This document shows positions 10,312 through 19,182 of a DNA stretch of 64,000 bases, piece after piece. The translations under genes were made by a program, and so were the position numbers. Location: contig NZ_KZ614144.1 in NCBI RefSeq assembly GCF_002884445.1, forward strand, positions 5,837,920 to 5,901,919, in the 5' to 3' direction. This stretch comes from Paenibacillus castaneae. GTDB lineage: Bacteria > Bacillota > Bacilli > Paenibacillales > Paenibacillaceae. Positions within the stretch are counted from its first letter, which is position 1. Each line of letters begins with the position of its first letter. The notes under the pieces are model-generated. The model was not told the origin of the DNA. It did no database searches and saw nothing but the letters and a program-made list of their open reading frames with translations.

Positions 10312-10527
10312 TTAAGCCATCCATACCTTTGTGATCATAATGAAATCAATCAACAGGAACAATGCTAGAGCAACGAATGTGAAACCGATCGCAAAAATAT
10401 TTTTCTTCGGGCGCGCCATTAAAAGTCGAACGAAACCAACCGCAATCAACACGGTGAAGGCAAGCATAAACCAATCGAAAGTACCAATCTTACTTGCTGT
10501 TTGAGCTGCTTCTTCTGCTAAAAACAT
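10312..10527 (-). CDS. small membrane protein, function unknown
   Basis: A 71-residue protein with two clear hydrophobic segments (about 18-38 and 45-69) joined by a short basic loop, MARPKKN, so a helical hairpin with the loop probably cytoplasmic. I do not recognise the family with certainty. ATG start with AGGGGGT about 8 bases upstream, and a terminator shared with the convergent isomerase gene just behind it; both support a real gene. The upstream region (10528-10735) contains an inverted repeat ACTTGC-N7-GCAAGT (10588-10606, at the heart of aacttgccacggaagcaagt) which could be an operator, and no clear -35/-10 pair. Confidence 0.8.
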   Translation of the reverse strand: MFLAEEAAQTASKIGTFDWFMLAFTVLIAVGFVRLLMARPKKNIFAIGFTFVALALFLLIDFIMITKVWMA

Positions 10528-10735
10528 GAAGGGACCCCCTTTTTCTTCGCACGTGGCCTAATAATACTATATGTTAGCTTTAACTTGCCACGGAAGCAAG
10601 TCTCAAATGCATTTCGTAACAACTTTGTCACGAATTCATTATATTTACTCCATGATCAGTTTATAGGATAGACCGAAATACGAAGACTTAACTATAAAAT
10701 GTCCACCTCTGGTAAGATCTATAACATTTGCTTGC

Positions 10736-13618
10736 TTATTCTGCGGCTGCAGCTACTTTTTCCCGTTCCTTCTGCTGGGATATCGTCCGTTCACGATCCC
10801 GCTCAAGAATAGGCTTTAAATATTTGCCTGTATAGGAGCCTTCTACTTTAATGACTTGCTCCGGCGTTCCTGTTGCAACGATCGTGCCTCCGCCGTTGCC
10901 GCCTTCAGGTCCTAAATCAATCAAATAATCGGCAGTTTTGATAACATCCAAGTTATGCTCGATAACGAGAACCGATTCTCCTGAATCCACCAAACGATGC
11001 AGCACCATCAACAGTCTGTCGATATCATGCACATGCAGTCCTGTTGTCGGCTCATCCAAAATATAAAGCGTCTTGCCTATTGAACGGCGATACAGCTCAG
11101 CGGCCAGCTTCACACGCTGCGCTTCGCCTCCCGATAAAGTCGTCGCCGGCTGCCCCAGCTTCATATAACCAAGACCAACATCAAGCAGCGTCTGAACCTT
11201 TCGCAAAATACGCGGAATGTTCTCAAAAAATGTACAGCTGTCCTCAATTGTCATTTCCAGAACTTCTGCAACATTTTTACCTTTATATTTCACTTCCAGC
11301 GTCTCACGGTTATAGCGCTTGCCTTTGCAAATTTCACACGGCACATAAACGTCAGGAAGGAAGTGCATTTCAATTTTAATAATACCGTCGCCGCGACAAG
11401 CTTCACAACGGCCACCCTTCACGTTAAAGCTGAATCTCCCTTTCTTATAGCCCCGCACCTTCGATTCATTCGTGCTTGCATACAAATCACGGATATCATC
11501 GAATACACCTGTATAAGTAGCAGGATTAGAACGAGGAGTCCGCCCGATTGGCGATTGGTCGATATCGATAACCTTCTCCAAATGCTCGATCCCTTTGAGC
11601 TCTTTGTATTGGCCGGGACGAGTTTTCGCCTTATTTAAATCACGAGCTAATGTCTTATATAGGATCTCATTAACAAACGTCGATTTGCCTGAACCCGAAA
11701 CGCCAGTCACTGCCGTGAACACGCCGAGCGGTATTTTGACATTCACGTTCCGCAAATTATTTTCCTTCGCACCGCGAACCTCAAGCCATTTCTCGTTCGT
11801 CTTTCTCCGTTCCATCGGAACCTCGATAAACTTGCGTCCGCTCAAATATTGACCGGTCAACGAGTTTTCATTCGCCATTACCTCTTCTGGCGTGCCTTCG
11901 GCGATAACCATGCCTCCGTGAATACCAGCGCCTGGTCCAATATCTATAATATAGTCGGCTGCCAGCATCGTATCCTCATCATGCTCAACCACAATCAGCG
12001 TATTCCCCAAATTGCGCATATGCTCAAGCGTCTCAATCAAGCGATCATTATCGCGTTGATGAAGCCCGATGCTTGGCTCGTCCAATATATAGAGAACACC
12101 CATCAGGCTGGAGCCAATTTGTGTTGCTAATCGAATACGCTGAGCTTCACCGCCTGATAGCGTACCCGCTGCGCGGCTCAAGGACAAGTATTCCAAACCT
12201 ACATTTACGAGAAAGCCAAGACGACTGTTAATTTCCTTCAGGATTAGACTCGCAATAGCCAATTCCTTCTTCGTAAGATCTAGCGAGCTGAAATAACGCT
12301 GTGCATCGCCAATGGATAGAGAGGTTACCGTCGCGATATTTTGCGAGTTGATCGTAACAGCAAGGCTTTCCTTACGCAGCCGTTGGCCCTTGCAGCTTCC
12401 ACAAGGCTTCGCACTCATATAATTCTCAATATGCTCGCGCATCATATCCGATGCGGTATCGCGGTAGCGGCGCTCTAAATTATTAACGATGCCTTCGAAA
12501 GGAACATACGCTTCTTTACGATGACCGAAATCATTCTCATATAGAAAACGAACCCGCTCCCCGCCCGTGCCGTAAAGCAGCTTATTCATCTGTTCTGCCG
12601 AAAGCTCTGAAACCGGCACATTCTGCTTTATCCCATAATGCACGCAAACGGCGCTAAGAAACTGCGGATAATAATTCGAAGTACTGCCCGCCCAAGCCAG
12701 AAAAGCTGCTTCTTCAATTGATTTGCTCATATCGGGTACAAGAAGATCAGGATCCACGATCATTTTGACACCTAAGCCATCGCATTCCGGACAAGCGCCG
12801 TATGGGCTATTGAAAGAAAACATCCGCGGTTCCAGCTCTTCGATGCTGAAGCCGCATTCCGGACAAGCCAGATTTGAGCTGAACAGCAGCTCCTCCTGAC
12901 CCATTATATCAACGAGTACCCGGCCTTCAGACAGCTTGAGCGCTGTTTCAAGTGAATCAGCCAGCCTGCTTTGAATATCTTCTTTTACGACGATACGGTC
13001 TACTACTACCTCGATGCTGTGCTTTTTGTTTTTTTCAAGCTCGATCTTCTCACTTAGCTCACGCAGCTCGCCATTTACTCGGACACGGACGAAGCCCTGC
13101 TTCTGAATGTCGGCAAGCAGCTTCGTATGCTCGCCCTTGCGGCCGGAAATTAACGGGGCTAATATTTGCAGCTTCGTTTTCTCCGGGTATTCCATAATTC
13201 GGTCAACCATTTGTTCAACAGTCTGAGACGTTATTTCAATGCCATGCTCTGGACAATGCGGCTTGCCGATCCGTGCGAATAACAGACGCAAATAATCATA
13301 AATTTCGGTTACTGTGCCAACAGTGGAACGCGGGTTGCGGCTTGTTGTCTTCTGGTCTATTGAAATAGCAGGAGAAAGCCCATCGATCGAATCTACATCC
13401 GGCTTCTCCATTTGACCTAGAAATTGACGCGCGTAAGCGGACAACGATTCAACATACCGCCGCTGTCCTTCTGCATAAATCGTGTCAAATGCAAGAGATG
13501 ACTTTCCTGATCCGCTAAGCCCCGTGAGCACGACAAACTTATCACGCGGTATGGTTACGTCTATATTTTTGAGATTATGGGCTCGAGCGCCCTTAATTAC
13601 GATTTTGTCACTAGCCAC
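10736..13618 (-). CDS. uvrA: excinuclease ABC subunit A
   Basis: Damage-sensing ATPase of nucleotide excision repair; forms UvrA2 and UvrA2B2 complexes and loads UvrB at lesions. The 960-residue protein has two ABC modules, with Walker A GLSGSGKSS (33-41) and GVSGSGKST, two LSGGEAQR signature motifs and two ILDEP Walker B motifs. Zinc-binding cysteine pairs are CPECGF...CPECDG in the first half, CGSCKGQ, and CEACRGDG...CEICKG in the second half (insertion and zinc-finger domains). It lies 16 bases behind uvrB and must be co-transcribed with it, probably under LexA control. No strong terminator follows the stop codon. Confidence 0.98.
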   Translation of the reverse strand: MASDKIVIKGARAHNLKNIDVTIPRDKFVVLTGLSGSGKSSLAFDTIYAEGQRRYVESLSAYARQFLGQMEKPDVDSIDGLSPAISIDQKTTSRNPRSTVGTVTEIYDYLRLLFARIGKPHCPEHGIEITSQTVEQMVDRIMEYPEKTKLQILAPLISGRKGEHTKLLADIQKQGFVRVRVNGELRELSEKIELEKNKKHSIEVVVDRIVVKEDIQSRLADSLETALKLSEGRVLVDIMGQEELLFSSNLACPECGFSIEELEPRMFSFNSPYGACPECDGLGVKMIVDPDLLVPDMSKSIEEAAFLAWAGSTSNYYPQFLSAVCVHYGIKQNVPVSELSAEQMNKLLYGTGGERVRFLYENDFGHRKEAYVPFEGIVNNLERRYRDTASDMMREHIENYMSAKPCGSCKGQRLRKESLAVTINSQNIATVTSLSIGDAQRYFSSLDLTKKELAIASLILKEINSRLGFLVNVGLEYLSLSRAAGTLSGGEAQRIRLATQIGSSLMGVLYILDEPSIGLHQRDNDRLIETLEHMRNLGNTLIVVEHDEDTMLAADYIIDIGPGAGIHGGMVIAEGTPEEVMANENSLTGQYLSGRKFIEVPMERRKTNEKWLEVRGAKENNLRNVNVKIPLGVFTAVTGVSGSGKSTFVNEILYKTLARDLNKAKTRPGQYKELKGIEHLEKVIDIDQSPIGRTPRSNPATYTGVFDDIRDLYASTNESKVRGYKKGRFSFNVKGGRCEACRGDGIIKIEMHFLPDVYVPCEICKGKRYNRETLEVKYKGKNVAEVLEMTIEDSCTFFENIPRILRKVQTLLDVGLGYMKLGQPATTLSGGEAQRVKLAAELYRRSIGKTLYILDEPTTGLHVHDIDRLLMVLHRLVDSGESVLVIEHNLDVIKTADYLIDLGPEGGNGGGTIVATGTPEQVIKVEGSYTGKYLKPILERDRERTISQQKEREKVAAAAE

Positions 13619-13634
13619 GCCATTCTCCTCCTAC

Positions 13635-15635
13635 TTATCCCATCTCAGCTTTTAGCTCAAGCAGCGCATCACGAAGCTCTGCAGCCCGTTCGAACTGTAA
13701 GCTCTTTGCAGCTTCCTTCATTTCTGCTTCCAATCTTTGAACAAGAGCAACGCGATCCTTCTTCGTCATTTTCTCGGCGCCTACGCCTGTTAAGTAATCC
13801 GCCTTCTGCTCTGCGACCTTTGTCGCTTCAATGACGTCATGTACTTTTTTGCGTATGGTTTGCGGTGTAACGCCATGCTCTTCATTGTAGGCCAGTTGAA
13901 TCGTACGCCGCCGTTCCGTCTCTTTTATCGCTCTATCCATGGAGTCGGTAATCTTGTCGCCGTACATAATAACGCGGCCATGACTATTGCGGGCAGCGCG
14001 GCCAATCGTTTGAATGAGAGCTCGATCAGAACGAAGAAAACCTTCCTTGTCCGCATCGAGTATCGTAACGAGCGATACCTCAGGCAAATCGAGACCTTCA
14101 CGAAGCAGGTTGATCCCTATAAGCACATGGAATACGCCGAGCCGCAAATCCCGCAAAATAGCCAGTCGCTCCAGTGTCTTAATATCGGAATGAAGATATC
14201 GGACCTTAATGCCGATTTCCTTCATATAGTCCGTTAAATCCTCCGACATTTTCTTCGTGAGCGTCGTCACGAGCACACGCTCATCCTTGGCGATGCGATC
14301 ACGGATTTCATTTAATAGATCATCTATTTGTCCTTTCGAAGGACGGACATCGATAATAGGATCTACCAGCCATGTCGGACGAATAATCTGCTCGATCATC
14401 TTATCGGTATGCTCGATCTCATAAGGACCTGGAGTGGCTGATACATAAACCAGCTGCGTTGCTTTCTCTTCAAATTCCTCAAACCGAAGCGGCCGGTTAT
14501 CCATCGCCGAAGGGAGCCGGAAGCCGTGATTAACCAGCATTTCCTTACGCGCGCGGTCACCGTTATACATGGCGCGAATTTGCGGCAGCGATACATGTGA
14601 CTCATCGATAACGATCAGCATATCATCTGGAAAATAATCCATTAGCGTATACGGAGTAGCTCCGCGTTCCCTAAAGGTTAGCGGCCCCGAGTAATTCTCG
14701 ATGCCGGAGCAAAAGCCCATTTCCGCCATCATTTCCAGGTCATAGCGCGTTCGCTGCTCCAGCCGCTGCGCTTCAAGCAGCTTTCCTTGTTCACGAAGCT
14801 CAACAAGCCGTTCCTCCAGCTCGCGCTCAATATTAACGAGCGCTACCTTCATGGTGTCCTCGTGTGTTACGAAGTGAGAGGCCGGGAATATCGCAATGTG
14901 ATCACGTTCACCGATAATCTCGCCTGTAAGCACATCAATTTCAGAAATCCGTTCAATTTCATCTCCAAAAAGCTCCACCCGAATTGCGCGTTCATTATTC
15001 GCCACAGGGAAAATTTCCACAATATCGCCGCGCACGCGGAATGTACCGCGAGTGAAGCTAATATCATTGCGCTGATACTGAATATCAACCAGCTTATGCA
15101 GAATGGAATCACGCGGCTTCTCCATCCCTACGCGAAGAGAAAGCACGAGGCTTCCATATTCCTTCGGAGATCCGAGACCGTAAATACACGATACGCTCGC
15201 AACGATAATCACATCTCGACGCTCGAATAATGCGCTCGTTGCTGAGTGTCTTAATTTATCAATTTCATCATTTATGCTTGAATCCTTCTCAATAAATGTA
15301 TCGGTAGAAGGAATGTAGGCTTCCGGCTGGTAATAGTCATAATAGCTCACAAAGTACTCTACAGCATTATCTGGAAAGAACGTCTTGAACTCGCTGCACA
15401 GCTGTGCTGCCAACGTTTTATTATGTGCGATAACAAGTGTTGGCCGATTCAGCTTCGCAACCACATTCGCAATCGTATACGTCTTGCCTGTTCCCGTTGC
15501 ACCGAGCAGCGTCTGATGACGCTTCCCTTCCCCAATACCGTCCACAAGCTGCTGAATAGCCTTAGGCTGGTCTCCCTGAGGCTGATAATCCGATTTCAAT
15601 TCGAACAGCTTGCTTTCCTTAGTAAGCTCACTCAT
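13635..15635 (-). CDS. uvrB: excinuclease ABC subunit B
   Basis: Damage-verifying helicase-like subunit that is loaded by UvrA and recruits UvrC for dual incision. The 666-residue protein has Walker A GATGTGKT (45-52), the beta-hairpin that opens the helix (YYDYYQPEAYIPSTDTFIEKD region), DESHV as Walker B, helicase motifs V and VI (GLDLPEVSLV, QTIGRAARN) and the C-terminal UVR domain (EAEMKEAAKSLQFERAAELRD) that binds UvrC. First gene of uvrBA; promoter and LexA-like box about 90-130 bases upstream. Confidence 0.98.
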   Translation of the reverse strand: MSELTKESKLFELKSDYQPQGDQPKAIQQLVDGIGEGKRHQTLLGATGTGKTYTIANVVAKLNRPTLVIAHNKTLAAQLCSEFKTFFPDNAVEYFVSYYDYYQPEAYIPSTDTFIEKDSSINDEIDKLRHSATSALFERRDVIIVASVSCIYGLGSPKEYGSLVLSLRVGMEKPRDSILHKLVDIQYQRNDISFTRGTFRVRGDIVEIFPVANNERAIRVELFGDEIERISEIDVLTGEIIGERDHIAIFPASHFVTHEDTMKVALVNIERELEERLVELREQGKLLEAQRLEQRTRYDLEMMAEMGFCSGIENYSGPLTFRERGATPYTLMDYFPDDMLIVIDESHVSLPQIRAMYNGDRARKEMLVNHGFRLPSAMDNRPLRFEEFEEKATQLVYVSATPGPYEIEHTDKMIEQIIRPTWLVDPIIDVRPSKGQIDDLLNEIRDRIAKDERVLVTTLTKKMSEDLTDYMKEIGIKVRYLHSDIKTLERLAILRDLRLGVFHVLIGINLLREGLDLPEVSLVTILDADKEGFLRSDRALIQTIGRAARNSHGRVIMYGDKITDSMDRAIKETERRRTIQLAYNEEHGVTPQTIRKKVHDVIEATKVAEQKADYLTGVGAEKMTKKDRVALVQRLEAEMKEAAKSLQFERAAELRDALLELKAEMG

Positions 15636-15722
15636 GCTTGTTCTCCACCCCCAACATTCCGTATGCTCTTATCATTATAGTCAAGTTTAGGAATTTCATT
15701 TCATCTGTCATTATAAAAATAA

Positions 15723-15769
15723 GAATGTTTGTTCCCGTATATTATACCGTTATCTAGTTAGCGACGCAA
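15723..15769 (-). promoter_or_regulatory. uvrBA promoter with LexA-like (SOS) box
   Basis: On the minus strand TTGCGT (15764-15769), 17 bases, TATAAT (15741-15746). Just downstream, at the expected transcription start, is GAACAAACATTC (15723-15734), which differs by one base from the Bacillales LexA box GAAC-N4-GTTC. The position is right for blocking the promoter. A second weaker TATAAT lies nearer the gene. The rest of the 15636-16060 gap is AT-rich and shows no gene or clear signal. Confidence 0.6.
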
Positions 15770-16060
15770 TCATGCAAAACAAGTTCAAACATATTTTTTT
15801 CCAGAATATTTATTTCAACCGCTTTATTAAAAATTAAAATCATTTCCCACCACTATACCTCTTACAAAGAACCAATGATGCTTCCTTCCAAAAAATGATC
15901 AGAGAATCATTGATTTTTATTGAAAGATCTCCAGTTGATTAAAAACAAGTATACATTTCTCAATGGCTTACCATTTATCCTACTGTCCTACTCCATACTT
16001 AAACAATCTTATTCTTGTTCTAAACGATCGTTGATCCGTTATTAACTGCTTATCCATACA

Positions 16061-16110
16061 AAAAAACTGCTCTAAGGATCCCTGACAAGAATCTATAGAA
16101 CAGTTTTTTT
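16061..16110 (-). terminator. terminator after the MinJ-like gene
   Basis: A 14-pair stem (AAAAAACTGTTCTA with TAGAGCAGTTTTTT on the minus strand) around a 22-base loop, ending in seven T. It isolates uvrBA from the upstream cell-envelope genes. Confidence 0.85.
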
Positions 16111-16131
16111 AAGTTAAGTCTATACTTTGAC

Positions 16132-17430
16132 CTATAGCGAAGCCTTGGAAGACTCTGCCTCCGCGCGTCGATTTGATGCGCGCGAGTTGCGCAGCAGCTC
16201 AAGCAGCGATGCCGGTCCTGAAGCCGCATAATAATTGGCCTGCTCATCCGGCGCCAATATAACGCCAAGCTGATGATGCTCGCCGGCATACCTTGCACGT
16301 TGGGCAAATTTAATCTCGCCGTCAAGATTAAGCACCTCAAGCTTGCAGAAAGCCGAGTTTTGAACGAGCGCTTCATATAGCTCTTCCTTCGTTTTTACAC
16401 GCACGCCGTTTACCTTGTGCAGCACCTCACCTGTCTTGAGCCCCATCGTCGCTGCAGGCGTTCCGGGCAGGATGCCAAGAATGCGCAAGCCTCGCTCATC
16501 ATGGACGAACAGCGGCGAGTGAGCCGCTTCTAACGCACGGCTGCGCCATATTATCACTTCATGCAGCAATAAGGATACGATTGCCGCAGCAGGCAGCAGC
16601 CACGGCTGCCACCAAGCTGCTATTGCAGCAGCGGCTAGGCATATACTGTAAAGCAACAGCCCTTTGGCAGCATGCTTCGCTTTTTCCTTCGGCAGCAGTG
16701 AGCGAGTCATCTCAGTGAAGCCAATAATCATCGGCAGTGCGACGAATGACCAGCCCTGCGACCAGTCTGTCCCAAATAACGGAGTCCAAGGCAATGACAT
16801 CGTTGATACGCCCTGACCGCCTGCAGGTACAAGCATAAGGAGCGGTACCGGCCAGAAGCCTTGCAGCATATAGCCGCCCACCAGCTTGCCGCGCTTGCCC
16901 TCCAAAAACAATGGTGTGGCCAGCCGATCTCCTTGCCAGCGAACAAGTACCGCTTCTGCTAAATGCAGCAATGCAACCAATAGAAGCAATCCCGCACCAT
17001 CGATTCGTGCAAGCGACCCCGCTAAAGAGCCAATCCAGTCGCTTCTCTCCACTAACGTTGTCCAGCCTATTAGCCACTGCAGCAGCACGATGACGCCTGC
17101 ACTATAGGCAAAGCATAAGTAACGTATACGCATCAGCATGAGCAAGGCTGCTGTACACCAAAGCCACAGGACGGCCTCTGCCGACAAGGCGACACCTACA
17201 AATGCCCCGGCAATGGAGATCACGACCCCGATCAGCAAGCCTGCTGCCATCGCCTTCAACACTAAAGCTGGCCAATTATGAAGCTTAACCGCAAATAATT
17301 GACGCTCCATCCTAATTTGTCTTGTATACTGCAATATAATAAATAAGACCGCAATATAATAAAATGGCTGCACAACTAATTGAGCAGCCGCTTTTCCTAG
17401 CATTCCGAGCAGTTCCATCGCCGTTTCCAA
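16132..17430 (-). CDS. PDZ-domain membrane protein, MinJ-like
   Basis: A 432-residue protein with about eight hydrophobic segments in the first 300 residues and one C-terminal PDZ domain (about 310-390; GLRILGILPGTPAATMGLKTGEVLHKVNG). In B. subtilis the gene beside ctpB encodes MinJ, a multi-pass PDZ protein bridging DivIVA and MinD to place the division septum. Topology and neighbourhood match, so this is probably the orthologue, though the assignment rests on context. The open frame reaches 17523, but that part lies within the terminator of ctpB. TTG at 17430 is taken as the start because AAGGAG is placed 8 bases upstream. Confidence 0.75.
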   Translation of the reverse strand: METAMELLGMLGKAAAQLVVQPFYYIAVLFIILQYTRQIRMERQLFAVKLHNWPALVLKAMAAGLLIGVVISIAGAFVGVALSAEAVLWLWCTAALLMLMRIRYLCFAYSAGVIVLLQWLIGWTTLVERSDWIGSLAGSLARIDGAGLLLLVALLHLAEAVLVRWQGDRLATPLFLEGKRGKLVGGYMLQGFWPVPLLMLVPAGGQGVSTMSLPWTPLFGTDWSQGWSFVALPMIIGFTEMTRSLLPKEKAKHAAKGLLLYSICLAAAAIAAWWQPWLLPAAAIVSLLLHEVIIWRSRALEAAHSPLFVHDERGLRILGILPGTPAATMGLKTGEVLHKVNGVRVKTKEELYEALVQNSAFCKLEVLNLDGEIKFAQRARYAGEHHQLGVILAPDEQANYYAASGPASLLELLRNSRASNRRAEAESSKASL

Positions 17431-17471
17431 AGCTAACACTCCTTCGCTCGTGCCACGTTGACTTTGATTTG

Positions 17472-17525
17472 AAAAAAATGAATAAGAGGCTGACCCCTTA
17501 TACGGAGCCAACCTCTTATTCATTC
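17472..17525 (-). terminator. terminator after ctpB
   Basis: A 15-pair stem (AATGAATAAGAGGTT with AGCCTCTTATTCATT on the minus strand), followed by seven T. Its position rules out the far-upstream ATG of the MinJ-like frame. Confidence 0.9.
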
Positions 17526-17537
17526 GACATACTTGAA

Positions 17538-18995
17538 TTATTTCCTGCCTACTATCTTAATTGCTTCATGCAGCTGCGTATCATTCTTATCATCCTGAAT
17601 CCATTTGATGACCGCTTTCTCAAGCGCTTCGCCTGTCAGCTTGTCGACCTGTCCCGTGGCCGGCAAGCCATGCTCTGCTTGAAACTTATTTACCGCCTCT
17701 GCCATCTCAGCTCCGAAATATCCATCCTCGCGCTTCGGTTCATATCCCAGACCGTGAAGCATAATTTGTACGCTTCTCACCTGCTCGCCTAACATGTCTT
17801 GCTTCAACGTGTCCGTCATGGAAAGTCTGGCTACTGTATAGAGGTCTGGCGGCTTCACCATAATATCTGGTTGAATACCTTTCTCATGAATCCAATTGCC
17901 CTTCGGCGTTAACCATTTGGCAATCGTCATCTTCACGAGGCTGCCATCGCCGAGCGCTTTATTATAGCTTACCTGCACCGTTCCTTTGCCGAAGGAGGTC
18001 TCGCCGACCAGCTTAGCGCCTGCACCCTCCTGAAGAGCGCCGGCTAATATTTCTGAGGCGCTCGCGCTGCCCTTATTCATAAGAACAGCAATAGGATATG
18101 ACTTGCTCTGTCCCTCGGACAGCGTCTTCTCCCGCTTCCCATCCCTATCTTCTACCTGTACGACCGTTGAACCCTTCGCCATAAAGGATTGGGCAATCTC
18201 CACAACGACTGGCAGCACGCCGCCCGGATTATTGCGAACATCAAGCACAAGCCCCTTCATTCCTTGCTTCTCAAGCCGCGCGAGCTCCTGCTTAAAGCGT
18301 TCCGCGGTATGCAAGGAAAATTGGCGGATTTCAATGATGCCCACACCGTCTGGATTCAAGCTTCCATACACCGTTTCCACATCAATATCATCTCGGATCA
18401 GCACAAGCTGAATGGGCTCTGAGAAACCATCACGCTTCACTTGTATTTTCGCCTTCGTACCCTTCGGGCCGCGAATTTTCGCTACAGCTTCTTGTAGATT
18501 TAAACCATCGAGCTTCGCACCGTTTACAGAAAGCAGCACATCCTTGGCCAGCAAGCCTGAACGCTCAGCTGGCGAGCCTTTAATCGGAGAAACAACGACT
18601 ATCCGTCCATTCTCAAGCGTCACCTCGGCTCCGATACCTGTAAAGGAGCCTTCAATAGATTCAGAAAAATGCTTCGCTACATCCTTCTCCATATAAACGG
18701 AGTATGGATCACTCAGCGAGGACATCATTCCGCTGACAGCACCGTCCAGCAGCTCGCTCCGATCCACTTTGCGATAGTATTTCGTTTCGATGAGCTCCAG
18801 CACGGCGTTAAGCTTCGTGAGCTCTTCCGTTTTGAGCTTGTAGCTCCCGCCATCAACAGCTGCAGAAGCCGTAAGAGCAGGAACAGACGGCTTGTCTGGC
18901 TTAATTATTTGCTCCGCTACCGTTAGAGTAACAACGACGGATGCAAGCATGGACAGTATTACGAATGCAAATACTGTTCGTCCTTTGAAAAGCAC
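17538..18995 (-). CDS. ctpB: S41 family carboxyl-terminal processing protease CtpB
   Basis: Serine protease with an N-terminal membrane anchor (LFKGRTVFAFVILSMLASVVVTL), a PDZ domain (about 115-200, GIGAEVTLENGRIVVVSPIKGSPAERSG), the S41 catalytic domain with the Ser-Lys dyad (KGSASASEILAGAL and SFGKGTVQ) and a C-terminal peptidoglycan-binding domain (VRSVQIMLHGLGYEPKREDGYFG). In B. subtilis CtpB cleaves SpoIVFA in the intermembrane space to time SigK activation. The open frame extends to 19148. GTG at 18995 is preferred: AAGGTGG lies 9 bases upstream and this gives the family-typical N terminus. ATG 19016 is an alternative. It has its own promoter and terminator. Confidence 0.9.
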   Translation of the reverse strand: MLFKGRTVFAFVILSMLASVVVTLTVAEQIIKPDKPSVPALTASAAVDGGSYKLKTEELTKLNAVLELIETKYYRKVDRSELLDGAVSGMMSSLSDPYSVYMEKDVAKHFSESIEGSFTGIGAEVTLENGRIVVVSPIKGSPAERSGLLAKDVLLSVNGAKLDGLNLQEAVAKIRGPKGTKAKIQVKRDGFSEPIQLVLIRDDIDVETVYGSLNPDGVGIIEIRQFSLHTAERFKQELARLEKQGMKGLVLDVRNNPGGVLPVVVEIAQSFMAKGSTVVQVEDRDGKREKTLSEGQSKSYPIAVLMNKGSASASEILAGALQEGAGAKLVGETSFGKGTVQVSYNKALGDGSLVKMTIAKWLTPKGNWIHEKGIQPDIMVKPPDLYTVARLSMTDTLKQDMLGEQVRSVQIMLHGLGYEPKREDGYFGAEMAEAVNKFQAEHGLPATGQVDKLTGEALEKAVIKWIQDDKNDTQLHEAIKIVGRK

Positions 18996-19088
18996 CCCTC
19001 TACACCACCTTCTCATCTTACGCGGCCTTATATTTAAGACCCATCTAGTATATGACAAGCTGCTTACAATTATTTGTCTTATACGGTA

Positions 19089-19117
19089 AATATAATCGAT
19101 ACTTAATCCATTTACAA
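19089..19117 (-). promoter_or_regulatory. ctpB promoter
   Basis: TTGTAA (19112-19117), 17 bases, TATATT (19089-19094) on the minus strand, 94 bases upstream of the chosen ctpB start. The pattern fits SigA. No convincing SigF/SigG site was found even though ctpB is a sporulation gene in Bacillus. Confidence 0.55.
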
Positions 19118-19131
19118 ATTTTCCATTTAAA

Positions 19132-19156
19132 AACAAAGACAGCCGCATGGGCTGCC
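19132..19156 (-). terminator. terminator after the M23 gene
   Basis: A 7-pair stem (GGCAGCC with GGCTGTC, loop CATGC) followed by TTTGTTTTT on the minus strand. It closes the ftsE-ftsX-M23 unit. Confidence 0.7.
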
Positions 19157-19182
19157 TCTATTGGATTATGATAGGTTTCGAG

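Noticed and set aside
15780..16060. Possible small gene or RNA in the AT-rich gap upstream of uvrB
   Set aside because: No open frame with a ribosome site, no promoter-terminator pair and no stable hairpin apart from the MinJ-like gene terminator.
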